Shown: positions 33,862 through 42,921 of the stretch, piece by piece
Position numbering within the stretch: position 1 is the first letter of the stretch
Layout of the letters: each line of letters opens with the position of its first letter
From: Propionibacteriales bacterium
GTDB taxonomy: Bacteria; Actinomycetota; Actinomycetes; Propionibacteriales; Nocardioidaceae
Assembly (NCBI GenBank): GCA_026392415.1
Contig: JAPLCC010000039.1
Span: 1 to 64,000 of the forward strand
DNA length: 64,000 nt
Reading direction: 5' to 3'
The notes under the pieces: generated by a model
Told to the model about the DNA's origin: nothing
Database searches by the model: none
Seen by the model: the letters and a program-made list of their open reading frames with translations, nothing else
Program-made: the position numbers and the translations under genes

Positions 33862-36441
33862 GTGGGGGAAGGCACAGCCAGCGCACAGGCAGAACAGACG
33901 GTCCTCGCGATCGGGTTCGCCGACGACCTCGCGCGCCACGGCAACCTCCCCGCCCTCCACTCCCCCGACGGCACCATCACCTACGCCGCACTGGCCCGCC
34001 GGATCGCGACGGCACGTGCCGCTCTGGCCACCGTGGCCGGTCCGACGCGTCAGCTCGTGCGGCTGCGCCCCGCCCCCACCGTCGACTTCGTGGTGGCCTG
34101 GCTCGCCTCGCTCACCGCCGGACACGTCACCCTGCTCACCCACAACGACGGACTCGCCCGCGCCTACAGCACCTCGATCGAGTACGACGACCACGGCTGG
34201 CGCGCGACCGGCGCCCGCGCGCCGGAGCTCCACCCCGACCTGCGGCTGCTGCTGAGCACGTCCGGGTCCACGGGATCGCCCAAGCTCGTGCGTCTGTCGG
34301 CCGCCAACCTCGACGCCAACGCCGCCGCCATCGCGTCGTACCTCGGGCTGACGAGTGACGACGTCGCCGTCACGACCCTGCCGCTCGACTACTGCTACGG
34401 CCTGTCCGTGCTGCACAGCCACCTGTCCGTCGGCGCGTCGTTGGTGCTCGACGACCGCTCGGTCACCGACCCCGGCCTGTGGGCTGGGGCCCGCAGGCAC
34501 GGCGTGACGTCGTTCGCCGGGGTGCCCTACACCTTCGACCTCCTCGTCGCCGCCGGCTGGCCCGAGCTCCCGACCCTGCGCCAGGTGACCCAGGCCGGCG
34601 GCCGGATGGCACCCGAGCGGGTGCGCGCCCTGGCCGCACAGGGTCGCGGCGAGGGCTGGGACCTGTACGTGATGTACGGCCAGACCGAGGCGACCGCGCG
34701 AATGGCCTACCTGCCGCCGGACCTCACGCTGTCGCACCCCTCAGCTGTCGGCGTCGCCATCCCCGGCGGGTCCTTCCGGATCGATCCGGTCGACGGCGCC
34801 GACCCCGGCGTGGGCGAGCTCGTCTACTCCGGACCCAACGTGATGATGGGCTACGCCGAGTCGCCGACCGACCTGGGCGCCGGGCAGGGCAGCCACGACC
34901 TGCGCACCGGCGACCTCGCCCGGGTCGTGGACGGAATGGTCGAGATCGTCGGGCGATCCTCGCGCTTCACCAAGCTCTTCGGCCAGCGGATCGACCTCGA
35001 CCGCCTGCAGACCCTCCTCGCCGTCAGCGGATACGACGTCGCCTGCGTCGAGTCGCGCGACCAGACCCACCTGGTCGTCGCCGTCCCCGGCAGGCCGGAC
35101 GCGGCGGTCGTCGGCGAGATCGCCGCGGCCGCGGCACGGGACACCGGACTGCCACGGCACGCACTGCGGGTCGTGGCCATCGATGAACTGCCACGCCTGG
35201 CCAGTGGCAAGCTCGACCAGCCGGCGATCGCGAGGCTGATGCCCGTCGAGGCAGCGGGGCAGGACCCCGCGGACCTGCAGATCACCCGGCTGTACGCACG
35301 CGTCCTGGGCCGTGAGGTGGTCCGACCCGACGACTCCTTCATCCGGTTGGGCGGGGACTCCCTGTCCTACGTCGAGCTGTCCGTGCGTCTGGAACCGATC
35401 CTCGGCACCGTCCCGGCGAACTGGCCGGAGCTCTCCGTCGCCGATCTCGCCGCCCGGGCGACAGCCCGACCGACGGGCCCGGGGACTCGCCCGAGCACCT
35501 GGGTCCGACTCGACACCACCATTGCGTTGCGCGCGCTCGCCATCGTGGTCATCGTCGGTTCCCACACCGACCTGTGGGTGCTGCTGGGCAGCGCCCACGT
35601 CCTGCTGGCGGTCGCCGGGGCGAACTTCGCCCGCTTCCAGCTGGCTCTCCCCACCAGCGGGGCACGGGTCCGCCGCAGCCTCAGCGCCGTCGCGCGGATC
35701 GCGCTGCCGTCTGCCGTGTGGATCGGCACGGTCGATGCGATCTCCGGTGGCTACGGCTGGCGCAGTGTCCTGCTGCTCAACGACCTGCTCGGCGGCAAGG
35801 ACTGGGCCGAACCGACCTGGCACTACTGGTTCATCGAGGTGATCCTGCTCTTCGGGCTCGGCGCGGGACTGGTGACCGCGATTCCGCGGGTGATGCTGCT
35901 CGAGCAGCGTCACCGGTTCGGTGTTGCCCTCGGCTTCTCGTTGCTCGCGCTCGCACCGCGCTTCTGGGCCAGTTGGACGTCGTACGACGGCGACGTGATC
36001 CACTCGTCGCCCTTCGTGCTCTGGCTCTTCGCTCTCGGCTGGGCTGCCGCGGTCGCGAGGACCGTGCCGCAGCGGCTCGTCGTCTCCGCCCTGCTCGTCA
36101 TCGGCACGTGGGACTTCACGGGCAACGCCGATCGCGAGCAGCTGATCGTGCTCGGCACACTCGCACTCGTCTGGCTGCCGAGCGTGCCGTGGCCGCGGGT
36201 CCTGGTGGGGGCGACCGGAACGCTCGCCAGCGCCTCGCTCCACATCTACCTGACCCACTGGCAGATCTATCCGCATTTCGAACAGCACTGGCCCCTCGGC
36301 GGGCTGCTCGCCTCACTGGCCTTCGGCGTCCTCGCCTGGCACCTCGTCCAGCGCATCCCGGTCTGGACGCACCTGCTCCTCCGAGCTCATCACCGACCTC
36401 ACTACGCTCGCCATGATCACGACCGACAGGAAACCCGATGA
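33862..36441 (+). CDS. Fused adenylation - carrier - acyltransferase-3 membrane protein
   Basis: An 859-residue fusion. Residues 1-460 are an AMP-forming adenylation domain: STSGSTGSPK (about 132-141), YGQTEATAR (about 272), TGDLARVVDG, GRSSRFTKLFGQRID and PRLASGKLD with the catalytic lysine. Residues about 470-545 form a carrier domain with the phosphopantetheine serine in LGGDSLSYVELS (about 499). From about 550, ten or so membrane helices form an acyltransferase-3 domain, with Arg and His in LRALAIVVIVGSHTD. The logic resembles DltA-DltC-DltB in one chain: activate an acid, load the carrier, hand it across the membrane to a glycan or lipid acceptor. Substrate unknown. Its stop overlaps the iron-binding lipoprotein gene by 4 nt. 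Confidence 0.82.
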   Translation: MGEGTASAQAEQTVLAIGFADDLARHGNLPALHSPDGTITYAALARRIATARAALATVAGPTRQLVRLRPAPTVDFVVAWLASLTAGHVTLLTHNDGLARAYSTSIEYDDHGWRATGARAPELHPDLRLLLSTSGSTGSPKLVRLSAANLDANAAAIASYLGLTSDDVAVTTLPLDYCYGLSVLHSHLSVGASLVLDDRSVTDPGLWAGARRHGVTSFAGVPYTFDLLVAAGWPELPTLRQVTQAGGRMAPERVRALAAQGRGEGWDLYVMYGQTEATARMAYLPPDLTLSHPSAVGVAIPGGSFRIDPVDGADPGVGELVYSGPNVMMGYAESPTDLGAGQGSHDLRTGDLARVVDGMVEIVGRSSRFTKLFGQRIDLDRLQTLLAVSGYDVACVESRDQTHLVVAVPGRPDAAVVGEIAAAAARDTGLPRHALRVVAIDELPRLASGKLDQPAIARLMPVEAAGQDPADLQITRLYARVLGREVVRPDDSFIRLGGDSLSYVELSVRLEPILGTVPANWPELSVADLAARATARPTGPGTRPSTWVRLDTTIALRALAIVVIVGSHTDLWVLLGSAHVLLAVAGANFARFQLALPTSGARVRRSLSAVARIALPSAVWIGTVDAISGGYGWRSVLLLNDLLGGKDWAEPTWHYWFIEVILLFGLGAGLVTAIPRVMLLEQRHRFGVALGFSLLALAPRFWASWTSYDGDVIHSSPFVLWLFALGWAAAVARTVPQRLVVSALLVIGTWDFTGNADREQLIVLGTLALVWLPSVPWPRVLVGATGTLASASLHIYLTHWQIYPHFEQHWPLGGLLASLAFGVLAWHLVQRIPVWTHLLLRAHHRPHYARHDHDRQETR

Positions 36442-37454
36442 AGAACCGCCTGCTCCGCGCCGGACTCGGCCTCGCCGCCGTGACCCTCGTCGCACCGATG
36501 CTCGTTGCCTGTGGCGGTGACGACGAGCCCAAGCTCGTCATCTACAACGCCCAGCACGAGCCGCTCCTCAAGGAGCTGGCGCCGGCGTTCACCGAGGAGA
36601 CCGGCATCGAGGTCGAGCTGCGCAACGGCAAGGACCTGGAGTTGTCCAACCAGCTCGTGCAGGAGGGCGACGCTTCCCCGGCCGACGTGTTCCTCACCGA
36701 GAACTCCCCCGCCATGTCGCAGGTCGAGGCGGCAGGCCTGTTCGAGAAGCTCCCGGCCGACCTGGTGGCTCCGATCCCGGCGCAGTACCGCCCGCGCAGC
36801 GGTTTGTGGACCGGTTTCGTGGCCCGCTCGACGGTGCTCGTCTACAACACCGACCAGGTCCAGGAGTCCGATCTCCCGGCGTCGATCCTCGACCTCGCCA
36901 AGCCCGAGTGGAAGGGCCGTCTGTCGTTCTCGCCGACCGGCGCCGACTTCCAGGCGATCGTCTCGGCCGTCCTCGAGCTCGAGGGCGAGGAGGCCACCAA
37001 GGCGTGGCTCGAGGGCATCAAGGACAACGGCAAGGTCTACGACGGCAACAACCTCGTGCTCGAGGCGGTCGACTCCGGCGAGATCGAGGTCGGCATCGTC
37101 TACCACTACTACTGGGAGCGCGACCACAAGGAGAACGGCGACGTCTCCGACAACAGCGAGCAGTACTACTTCGGCAACCAGGACCCCGGCGCGTTCGTGA
37201 GCGTCTCCGGTGCGGGCATCTTGAAGTCCAGCGACATGAAAGACGAGGCCGAGCAGTTCATCAAGTTCCTGGTGAACGAGAAGGGCCAGCAGGTCCTCGC
37301 CGACAGCTACGCGCTGGAGTACCCGCTCAACCCGGCCGTCCAGCTCGAAGGCGTGGCCAAGCCGTTCAGCGAGCTCGAGCCGCCGGAGGTCAACGTGACC
37401 GACCTCGACGCCGAGGCGACGTTCGCCCTGATGACCGAGGTCGGTTTCTTCTGA
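36438..37454 (+). CDS. Ferric iron ABC transporter substrate-binding lipoprotein
   Basis: A 338-residue extracytoplasmic binding protein of the FbpA/FutA type. Signal peptide with lipobox LVAC (lipidated Cys-25), then KLVIYNAQHEPLLKELAPAF. The tyrosine cluster VYHYYWERD (about 222-230) corresponds to the Fe(III)-binding Tyr pair of the family, and a third candidate ligand lies in VYNTDQ. ATG start overlaps the fusion gene stop by 4 nt (ATGA). Delivers iron to the permease and ATPase downstream. Confidence 0.92.
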   Translation: MKNRLLRAGLGLAAVTLVAPMLVACGGDDEPKLVIYNAQHEPLLKELAPAFTEETGIEVELRNGKDLELSNQLVQEGDASPADVFLTENSPAMSQVEAAGLFEKLPADLVAPIPAQYRPRSGLWTGFVARSTVLVYNTDQVQESDLPASILDLAKPEWKGRLSFSPTGADFQAIVSAVLELEGEEATKAWLEGIKDNGKVYDGNNLVLEAVDSGEIEVGIVYHYYWERDHKENGDVSDNSEQYYFGNQDPGAFVSVSGAGILKSSDMKDEAEQFIKFLVNEKGQQVLADSYALEYPLNPAVQLEGVAKPFSELEPPEVNVTDLDAEATFALMTEVGFF

Positions 37455-37483
37455 ACGTACGCGCGCCGTTGCAGCGACCCCCT

Positions 37484-39022
37484 GTGGCTTCCCGCCCACG
37501 GGGGGTCACTGCGCCTGCGCTGCCCCTGTTGGCTGTCGGGATCCTGATCGCCGCACTCGCCCTGGTGCCGCTCGGGTACGTCCTGTGGACCACGGCCGAA
37601 CTGGGCCGCGACGAGGCCGTCGAGTTCCTCTGGCGACCCCGGATCGGCGAGCTGCTGTGGAACACCGTCCGGCTGCTCGTCTGCGGTGTGCTGACCAGCG
37701 TCGCGGTGGGTGTCGCGGGCGCCTGGGTCGTCGAACGCACCGACGTGCCGGCGCGGATCTGGTGGCACGGGCTGCTGTGCGCGCCACTGGCCGTGCCCGC
37801 CTTCGTCAACGGCTACGGCTGGGTCTCGATGACCCACGACGTGCAGTCCTTCCCCGGCGCCGTGATGGTCGTGACGCTGTCGTACTTCCCCCTCGTCTAC
37901 CTGCCCACCGTCGCAGCGCTGCGACGGCTCGACCCGTCCGTCGAGGAGGTCGCCACGGCCCTCGGCAAGACGCCGTGGCAGGTGTTCTTCCGGGTCACGC
38001 TGCCAGCGATCAGCCCGGGCGTGCTGGGCGGTGCGTTGCTGGTGGGCCTCCATCTCCTGGCGGAGTACGGCGCGCTGCAGCTGCTCAACTACCCGACCCT
38101 GACGACCGCGATCCTCCAGCAGTACGCCACGGTGTTCAACGGACCGGAGGCCACCCTGCTCGCGCTGGTCCTCGTCGTGTTCTGCCTGCTGCTGCTCGCC
38201 GTGGAACTGCTGTTGCGTGGCCGTCGACCCCGCGCCCGGGTCGGTGCGGGTGCGAGCCGGGAGTTCGCCCCGATCCGCCTCGGCCGCCACAAACGGTGGG
38301 TGGTCGGCTCGCTCGTCCTGCTCACCGTGTGGTCACTCGGCGTCCCGCTGGCGAGCCTGGCCCGCTGGCTGGCACGTGGCACCTCGGCCGGGGTCGACGT
38401 GGGCGAGCTGAGCGGCGCGCTCTGGTCGACCCTGTTGCTGGCCGTGCTCGGCGGAGCGCTTGCGACCGCGGCCGCCGTGCCGGTGGTGTGGCTCGCCGTG
38501 CGGCATCGCAACCTGCTCACGACGGCCATCGAGCGCAGCGTCTACACCGCCAGCGCGATGCCCGGCATCGTGATCGCACTCGCCCTCGTCACGGTGTCGA
38601 TCCGCCTGGTTCCGGCGTTCTACCAGACCATGGTGCTGTTGCTGATCGGCTACCTGATCCTGTTCCTGCCGCGCGCGGTGGTGAGTGTCCGATCCACCTT
38701 CGAGCTGGTGCCGCCGGGCATCGAAGAGGTCGCGCGCAGCCTGGGCTGCACCGGACCGGAGGTGGCCCGACGCGTCACGCTCCCGCTCGTCATACCCGGA
38801 ATGGCGGCGGCCGCCGCGCTCGTGGCGCTGGCCGTGTCCACCGAACTGACGGCCACCCTGCTGCTCGCACCGATCGGCACCGATACCCTCGCGACCGAGT
38901 TCTGGTCCGATGCCTCCTCGATCGCCTACGGCGCTGCGGCGCCGTACGCACTGGCGTTGATCCTGCTCTCCGTTCCGTCCACCTGGCTGCTGGCCCGGCT
39001 GAGCATGAGGAGCCGCTCGTGA
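37484..39022 (+). CDS. Ferric iron ABC transporter permease (fused FbpB type)
   Basis: About 512 residues with two repeats of the binding-protein-dependent permease fold, about 12 membrane helices. The EAA loops are visible twice: DPSVEEVATALGKTPWQVFF and PPGIEEVARSLGCTGPEVARR, each contacting the ATPase. This double arrangement is typical of FbpB/AfuB iron(III) permeases. The start is uncertain: GTG at 37484 was chosen; TTG at 37469 is possible. No strong ribosome site, so translation may be coupled to the binding-protein gene 29 nt upstream. Confidence 0.9.
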   Translation: MASRPRGVTAPALPLLAVGILIAALALVPLGYVLWTTAELGRDEAVEFLWRPRIGELLWNTVRLLVCGVLTSVAVGVAGAWVVERTDVPARIWWHGLLCAPLAVPAFVNGYGWVSMTHDVQSFPGAVMVVTLSYFPLVYLPTVAALRRLDPSVEEVATALGKTPWQVFFRVTLPAISPGVLGGALLVGLHLLAEYGALQLLNYPTLTTAILQQYATVFNGPEATLLALVLVVFCLLLLAVELLLRGRRPRARVGAGASREFAPIRLGRHKRWVVGSLVLLTVWSLGVPLASLARWLARGTSAGVDVGELSGALWSTLLLAVLGGALATAAAVPVVWLAVRHRNLLTTAIERSVYTASAMPGIVIALALVTVSIRLVPAFYQTMVLLLIGYLILFLPRAVVSVRSTFELVPPGIEEVARSLGCTGPEVARRVTLPLVIPGMAAAAALVALAVSTELTATLLLAPIGTDTLATEFWSDASSIAYGAAAPYALALILLSVPSTWLLARLSMRSRS

Positions 39023-40059
39023 ATGCCGCCCTGGAGATCCGCGGCCTCGAGGCCGGCTACGGCCGCACCCCGGTACTCCACGGCCTCGACCTCGTCGTGC
39101 CGAGCGGCGTCACCTCGATCCTCGGGTCGTCCGGCTGCGGCAAGACCACCCTGCTGCGCGCCGTGGCGGGCTTCGTCCAGCCCCGCGGCGGCACCATCAC
39201 GGTGGCCGGGACCGAGGTCGTCGGCGGCCGGCGCAGCGTGCCGGCGCGGCAGCGCAAGCTGGGATACGTCCCGCAGGAGGGTGCGCTGTTCCCGCACCTG
39301 ACCGTCGCCCGCAACGTCGCCTTCGGGCTGCCGCGGGCGGAGCGCCGCGACTCCGCTGCGCGCGTGGCCGAGGCGCTCGAACTGGTCGAGCTCGCCTCCG
39401 AGCTGGCCGGCCGCTACCCGCACGAGCTGTCCGGCGGCCAGCAGCAGCGCGTGGCGCTCGCCCGCGCCCTGGCGCCGCGACCGAAGCTGGTCCTCCTCGA
39501 CGAGCCCTTCTCCTCCCTCGACGCGTCGTTGCGCGAGGAGACCGGCCGGGCCGTCGTCCGCGCGCTCCGGGCTGCGGATGCCGCAGCGGTGCTGGTCACC
39601 CACGACCAGGGCGAGGCGCTGTCGCTGGCCGACCAGGTGGCCGTGATGGTGGAGGGGCAGTTCCTCCAGGTCGCCCCGCCGACGACGGTCTACCTCGAGC
39701 CGGCCGATCCGCGGGTCGCGTCGTTCATCGGGCACGCGTCGCTGTTGCCGGGCACCGTCGACGCCTCCGGTGCCGGTCGTTGCGCCCTCGGCATCGTGAC
39801 CACCCAGTCGCCCGTCGGCGCCGGCGGTGCCGCCCAGTTCGCGGTCCGCTCCGAGCAGCTGCAGGTCCGGTCGGCCGACACCGACGGCGTGCCGGGCGAA
39901 GTCCTCGACGTCAGCTTCTTCGGCCACGACGCCACCATCCGGGTACGGCTGGAGTCGGGCGAGCACGTCGCTGCCCGCACGCCCGCCGGCTCCGTCCCCC
40001 TGGCCGGGGACCGCGTCCGGGTCGGCGTGGTCGGCCACGTGGTCGCCTTCCTGGCCTGA
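39019..40059 (+). CDS. Ferric iron ABC transporter ATP-binding protein (FbpC type)
   Basis: A 346-residue ABC ATPase with Walker A GSSGCGKTT (about 34-42), Q-loop VPQEGALFPHL, signature LSGGQQQR, Walker B LVLLDEPFSSLD and switch His in VTHDQGEA. A C-terminal TOBE-like regulatory domain (about 250-346) follows. The GTG start overlaps the permease stop by 4 nt with GAGGAG 7 nt upstream. Completes the importer. Confidence 0.93.
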   Translation: MNAALEIRGLEAGYGRTPVLHGLDLVVPSGVTSILGSSGCGKTTLLRAVAGFVQPRGGTITVAGTEVVGGRRSVPARQRKLGYVPQEGALFPHLTVARNVAFGLPRAERRDSAARVAEALELVELASELAGRYPHELSGGQQQRVALARALAPRPKLVLLDEPFSSLDASLREETGRAVVRALRAADAAAVLVTHDQGEALSLADQVAVMVEGQFLQVAPPTTVYLEPADPRVASFIGHASLLPGTVDASGAGRCALGIVTTQSPVGAGGAAQFAVRSEQLQVRSADTDGVPGEVLDVSFFGHDATIRVRLESGEHVAARTPAGSVPLAGDRVRVGVVGHVVAFLA

Positions 40060-40069
40060 CGCCCGACGT

Positions 40070-41119
40070 TCAGGCGTAGTCGGCCCACACCCGCCGCTGG
40101 ACGCCGTCCACGGTCATCTCACCACCGTGCGGGACGATCCATTGCGGTCGCGTGTGCCCGAACGGGACGCCGACGCACACCACCGCTTCGGGGTTGTAGC
40201 GCTGGACCTCCGCGGCCACCGCGTCCCGCTGTGCATGGCGCAGCGACACCCGCTGCTCCACGGACGGCTGTCGGTCGAAGTCGGACACCGGCGGCCGCGC
40301 CAGCAGGACGGCGTCCACCGCCGCCAGCACGCCGCGCTCGCCCAGGCAGCGGACGATCCACGCCACCTCCCGGGCAGGCATCAGCTCCTCGGACGTCTCC
40401 AGCAGGAGTACGCCGCCCGCGAGGACCTCCGGCTCGAACCGGAACCGTCCGGCCGTCAGCACCCACTGGATCACCTCGATGCAGCCGCCCCAGGTCCGGC
40501 CGGTGACTGCTCGTGCCGGCCCGGCCCAGTGCCAGGGCTCGCTGGGCTCCCGGTCGCCGTACTCGGTGAGCGCGCGGGGGTCGTCCCAGCCGCGACCGAT
40601 GTCCTGGCTCCAGCCCGGGTCGGTCAACTCGAGCCGCTCGCCCGTCAGCAGTGCGGCCCGCAACGAGGCGGCGTGGATGTCGTCGACGGCCGGCCCCGGC
40701 CCGAGGTGGACCTGCGTCGAGCCGCCGTAGAAGCTCGCCACGCCGGCCGACCACAGCCACTGGTGAAGGTTCGTGTTGTCGCTGTAGCCCAGGAACGGCT
40801 TCGGATTCCGCCGGGCAAGGTCGGCATCGAGGTGGGGGATGACGGTGATCTGGTCCTCGCCTCCGATGACCGCGTGAATGGCACGGATTGCCGGATCAGC
40901 GAAGGCCGCGTTGATGTCGGCCGCTCGCGACTCGGCGCTCGCCCCTACCAGGCGGGTAGTCGGGAACTCGACCGGCTCGAGCCCGGTCACCTCCCGCAAC
41001 CGGACCATCGCATGGTCGTGCACCTGAGGGAACGGTCCGGGCGCGGCGAACGACGGCGACAGCACCGCGATCCGGTCCCCCGCCCGGGCCTTGGGCGGGT
41101 GGACCAGATCGCGGCTCAT
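40070..41119 (-). CDS. S66 family peptidase (LD-carboxypeptidase/MccF-like)
   Basis: A 349-residue serine peptidase of family S66. The nucleophile serine is in FLGYSDNTNLHQWLW, the glutamate in LLLETSEELMP and the histidine in VPFGHTRPQWIVPHGG, the S66 Ser-Glu-His triad. The sequence pattern is closer to MccF, which cleaves acyl-sulfamoyl adenylates such as processed microcin C, than to the shorter LdcA murein enzymes; both roles remain open. ATG at 41119; an in-frame TTG lies 12 nt upstream. Convergent with the iron ATPase gene. Confidence 0.85.
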   Translation of the reverse strand: MSRDLVHPPKARAGDRIAVLSPSFAAPGPFPQVHDHAMVRLREVTGLEPVEFPTTRLVGASAESRAADINAAFADPAIRAIHAVIGGEDQITVIPHLDADLARRNPKPFLGYSDNTNLHQWLWSAGVASFYGGSTQVHLGPGPAVDDIHAASLRAALLTGERLELTDPGWSQDIGRGWDDPRALTEYGDREPSEPWHWAGPARAVTGRTWGGCIEVIQWVLTAGRFRFEPEVLAGGVLLLETSEELMPAREVAWIVRCLGERGVLAAVDAVLLARPPVSDFDRQPSVEQRVSLRHAQRDAVAAEVQRYNPEAVVCVGVPFGHTRPQWIVPHGGEMTVDGVQRRVWADYA

Positions 41120-41168
41120 GGCTGCAGTCAAGCACCGGGCACGACGAAAGGCGCCCTGTTTTCTAGCC

Positions 41169-42044
41169 TCAGCAGATCGCCGTCAGGTAGAAGCTGCTGT
41201 CAATCGGAGCATTGGCAGAGGTGCGAACCTGCACCGTCGCCTGGGGGAGGTTGGGCGAGACGTTGATCGAGACCAGGGCGTTGGTGACGACCACGTCGCC
41301 GCTGTCACGGCCCCCGACGGAGCCCGTGATCGCGCAGTTCCGGATGTCCGCGATGCCGGTGAGGATGTAGAGACCCGCGCTCAGCCGGTTGACGGAGGCC
41401 GTTCCGAGGTCGACGACCCCGGTGCTCTTGACGTGGACCTTGGCCACGACGGGCACGTCCACCGGCTCGGGCTCGGGGACTGCCTCCCAGCTCACGGTGC
41501 CGTCACCGTTGTTGGTCAGCACCTGACCGTCGCCTCCACCCACGCCGCTGATGCCGGGAGCGGCAACCAACTCGGAATAGCCGGTGATCTTGACGCCCAG
41601 CGTCACCGCCGCCGTGCTCGCGTTGGTCACCACGACCTTGTCGGAGACGCCGACATTGACCTTCACCGTTCCGGCACCCGACCCGCCAGCAGCCCAGGAC
41701 ACCGTCGTCGGCGAGTTGTTGCCCGGGTCTCCCAGCGGAGCGAACGACACCGTGCCCGCCTTCGTGCCCTTCGCCGTGACGGCCAGTTCGACGACCAGCG
41801 CACTCGTCGGCACCGTCGAGGTGGTGCCACGCGCCACGAAGACGTAGGTCTTGCCCGCGGCAACCGACGTGGCCGTCGCGATCGACTTGGCCGGCGTCAA
41901 CGGCGTGATCGCCACGCCCGTCGTACCGGACGTGGCAGTGGCCCCCGTGAGGCCGAAGGCGAGCAGCAGCAACGTCAGGGCGCCGACAATCAGCGGCACC
42001 CGGCGTACATCTCCTGTCGAGGTGGAACGAGAACGAACGGACAC
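41169..42044 (-). CDS. Secreted beta-rich protein of unknown function
   Basis: A 291-residue exported protein. A basic N-terminus and hydrophobic helix (PLIVGALTLLLLAFGLTGA) form a signal peptide or anchor. Residues about 45-155 are rich in Thr, Val and Gly, with a repeated GT(V/K)-type beta pattern (ITPLTPAKSIATATSVAAGK). A linker GGDGQVLTNNGDGTVSW leads to a C-terminal domain with one cysteine in DIRNCAITGSVGG and one at the last residue (SFYLTAIC), likely a disulfide. That tail resembles actinobacterial surface or tail-fibre-like modules. GTG at 42044 has GGAG 5 nt upstream. Confidence 0.6.
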   Translation of the reverse strand: MSVRSRSTSTGDVRRVPLIVGALTLLLLAFGLTGATATSGTTGVAITPLTPAKSIATATSVAAGKTYVFVARGTTSTVPTSALVVELAVTAKGTKAGTVSFAPLGDPGNNSPTTVSWAAGGSGAGTVKVNVGVSDKVVVTNASTAAVTLGVKITGYSELVAAPGISGVGGGDGQVLTNNGDGTVSWEAVPEPEPVDVPVVAKVHVKSTGVVDLGTASVNRLSAGLYILTGIADIRNCAITGSVGGRDSGDVVVTNALVSINVSPNLPQATVQVRTSANAPIDSSFYLTAIC

Positions 42045-42198
42045 AGTCACTCCAAGGGTCGCAAGGAACCCTCCCCGCGACGCAGGCTAGACCACCGGCC
42101 GCCCACGGGTGGCCGGTTTGAGAAGGACCGTGACGAACGCTCACCAGAACGACGGAACCCGGCCCCCTTCTCAGGAGACCGGGTCCGTACTGTTCCCG

Positions 42199-42280
42199 TG
42201 GCAGATGCAGGATTCGAACCTACGTAGGCGTTGCCGGCTGATTTACAGTCAGCTCCCTTTGGCCGCTCGGGCAATCTGCC
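42199..42280 (-). tRNA. tRNA-Tyr (GTA)
   Basis: An 82-nt class II tRNA with acceptor GGCAGAT/ATCTGCC, anticodon stem CTGAC..., loop containing GTA, a long variable arm, T loop TTCGAAT and discriminator A. Divergent from yajQ. Confidence 0.95.
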
Positions 42281-42298
42281 GGGAGTGTCGCTGGCCCC

Positions 42299-42316
42299 GT
42301 TCCACGCCTATGGAAC
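42299..42316. promoter_or_regulatory. Inverted repeat upstream of tRNA-Tyr
   Basis: GTTCCA-6 nt-TGGAAC, 18 nt upstream of the tRNA-Tyr 5' end in the 140-nt divergent spacer to yajQ. Possible protein-binding site. Confidence 0.3.
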
Positions 42317-42420
42317 AGCCCTGTGTTGGATGGTCGGCAACGACGAGAAACAATAGCGCAGCACGACGTTCCACAGAAAACCGCACCATCCTCTTTCGAC
42401 AGTCAGCGCAGGTGACCTCC

Positions 42421-42912
42421 ATGGCCGATTCCTCCTTCGACATCGTCAGCAAGATCGACCGCCAGGAGGTCGACAACGCCCTCGGACAGACGGCTCGCGA
42501 GATCGCGACCCGGTTCGACTTCAAGGGAACGGGCGCCACGATCGAGTGGAAGGGCGAGCACGCGATCGAGATCACCGCGTCCGCCGATGACCGCGCCAGC
42601 GCCGTCCTCAGCGTCTTCCAGGACAAGCTGATCAAGCGCGACCAGTCGCTGAAGATCCTCGACTCCTCCGAGCCGCGCGCGTCGGGCCAGCAGTCGAAGA
42701 TCGACATCGTGCTCAAGGAGGGCATCACCTCCGAGGACGCCAAGAAGATCTCGAAGCTGATCCGCGACGAGGGCCCCAAGGGCGTCAAGGCGCAGATCCA
42801 GGGCGACGAGCTCCGCGTCTCCTCCAAGAAGCGCGACGACCTCCAGGCCGTCCAGCAGCTGGTGAAGTCGCAGGACCTCGAGTTCGCCGTGCAGTTCACC
42901 AACTACCGCTGA
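42421..42912 (+). CDS. yajQ: YajQ family cyclic-di-GMP/nucleotide-binding protein
   Basis: A 163-residue two-domain protein of the YajQ (UPF0234) family: [48 protein letters not shown] and the C-terminal [23 protein letters not shown]. Some members bind cyclic di-GMP and act on transcription in pathogens; the role in actinobacteria is unclear. ATG with AGGTG 6 nt upstream. Beside tRNA-Tyr. Confidence 0.96.
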   Translation: MADSSFDIVSKIDRQEVDNALGQTAREIATRFDFKGTGATIEWKGEHAIEITASADDRASAVLSVFQDKLIKRDQSLKILDSSEPRASGQQSKIDIVLKEGITSEDAKKISKLIRDEGPKGVKAQIQGDELRVSSKKRDDLQAVQQLVKSQDLEFAVQFTNYR

Positions 42913-42921
42913 GCTGACGCC

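Noticed and set aside
40070..41119. Microcin C or similar antibiotic cluster around the MccF-like gene
   Set aside because: No precursor peptide, MccB-like adenylating enzyme or export gene lies next to it; S66 enzymes also have housekeeping roles.
25148..42198. Integrated genomic island at tRNA-Thr or tRNA-Tyr
   Set aside because: No integrase, transposase or direct repeat of a tRNA 3' end was seen, and base composition looks like the surroundings. Kept only as an accessory-region hypothesis.
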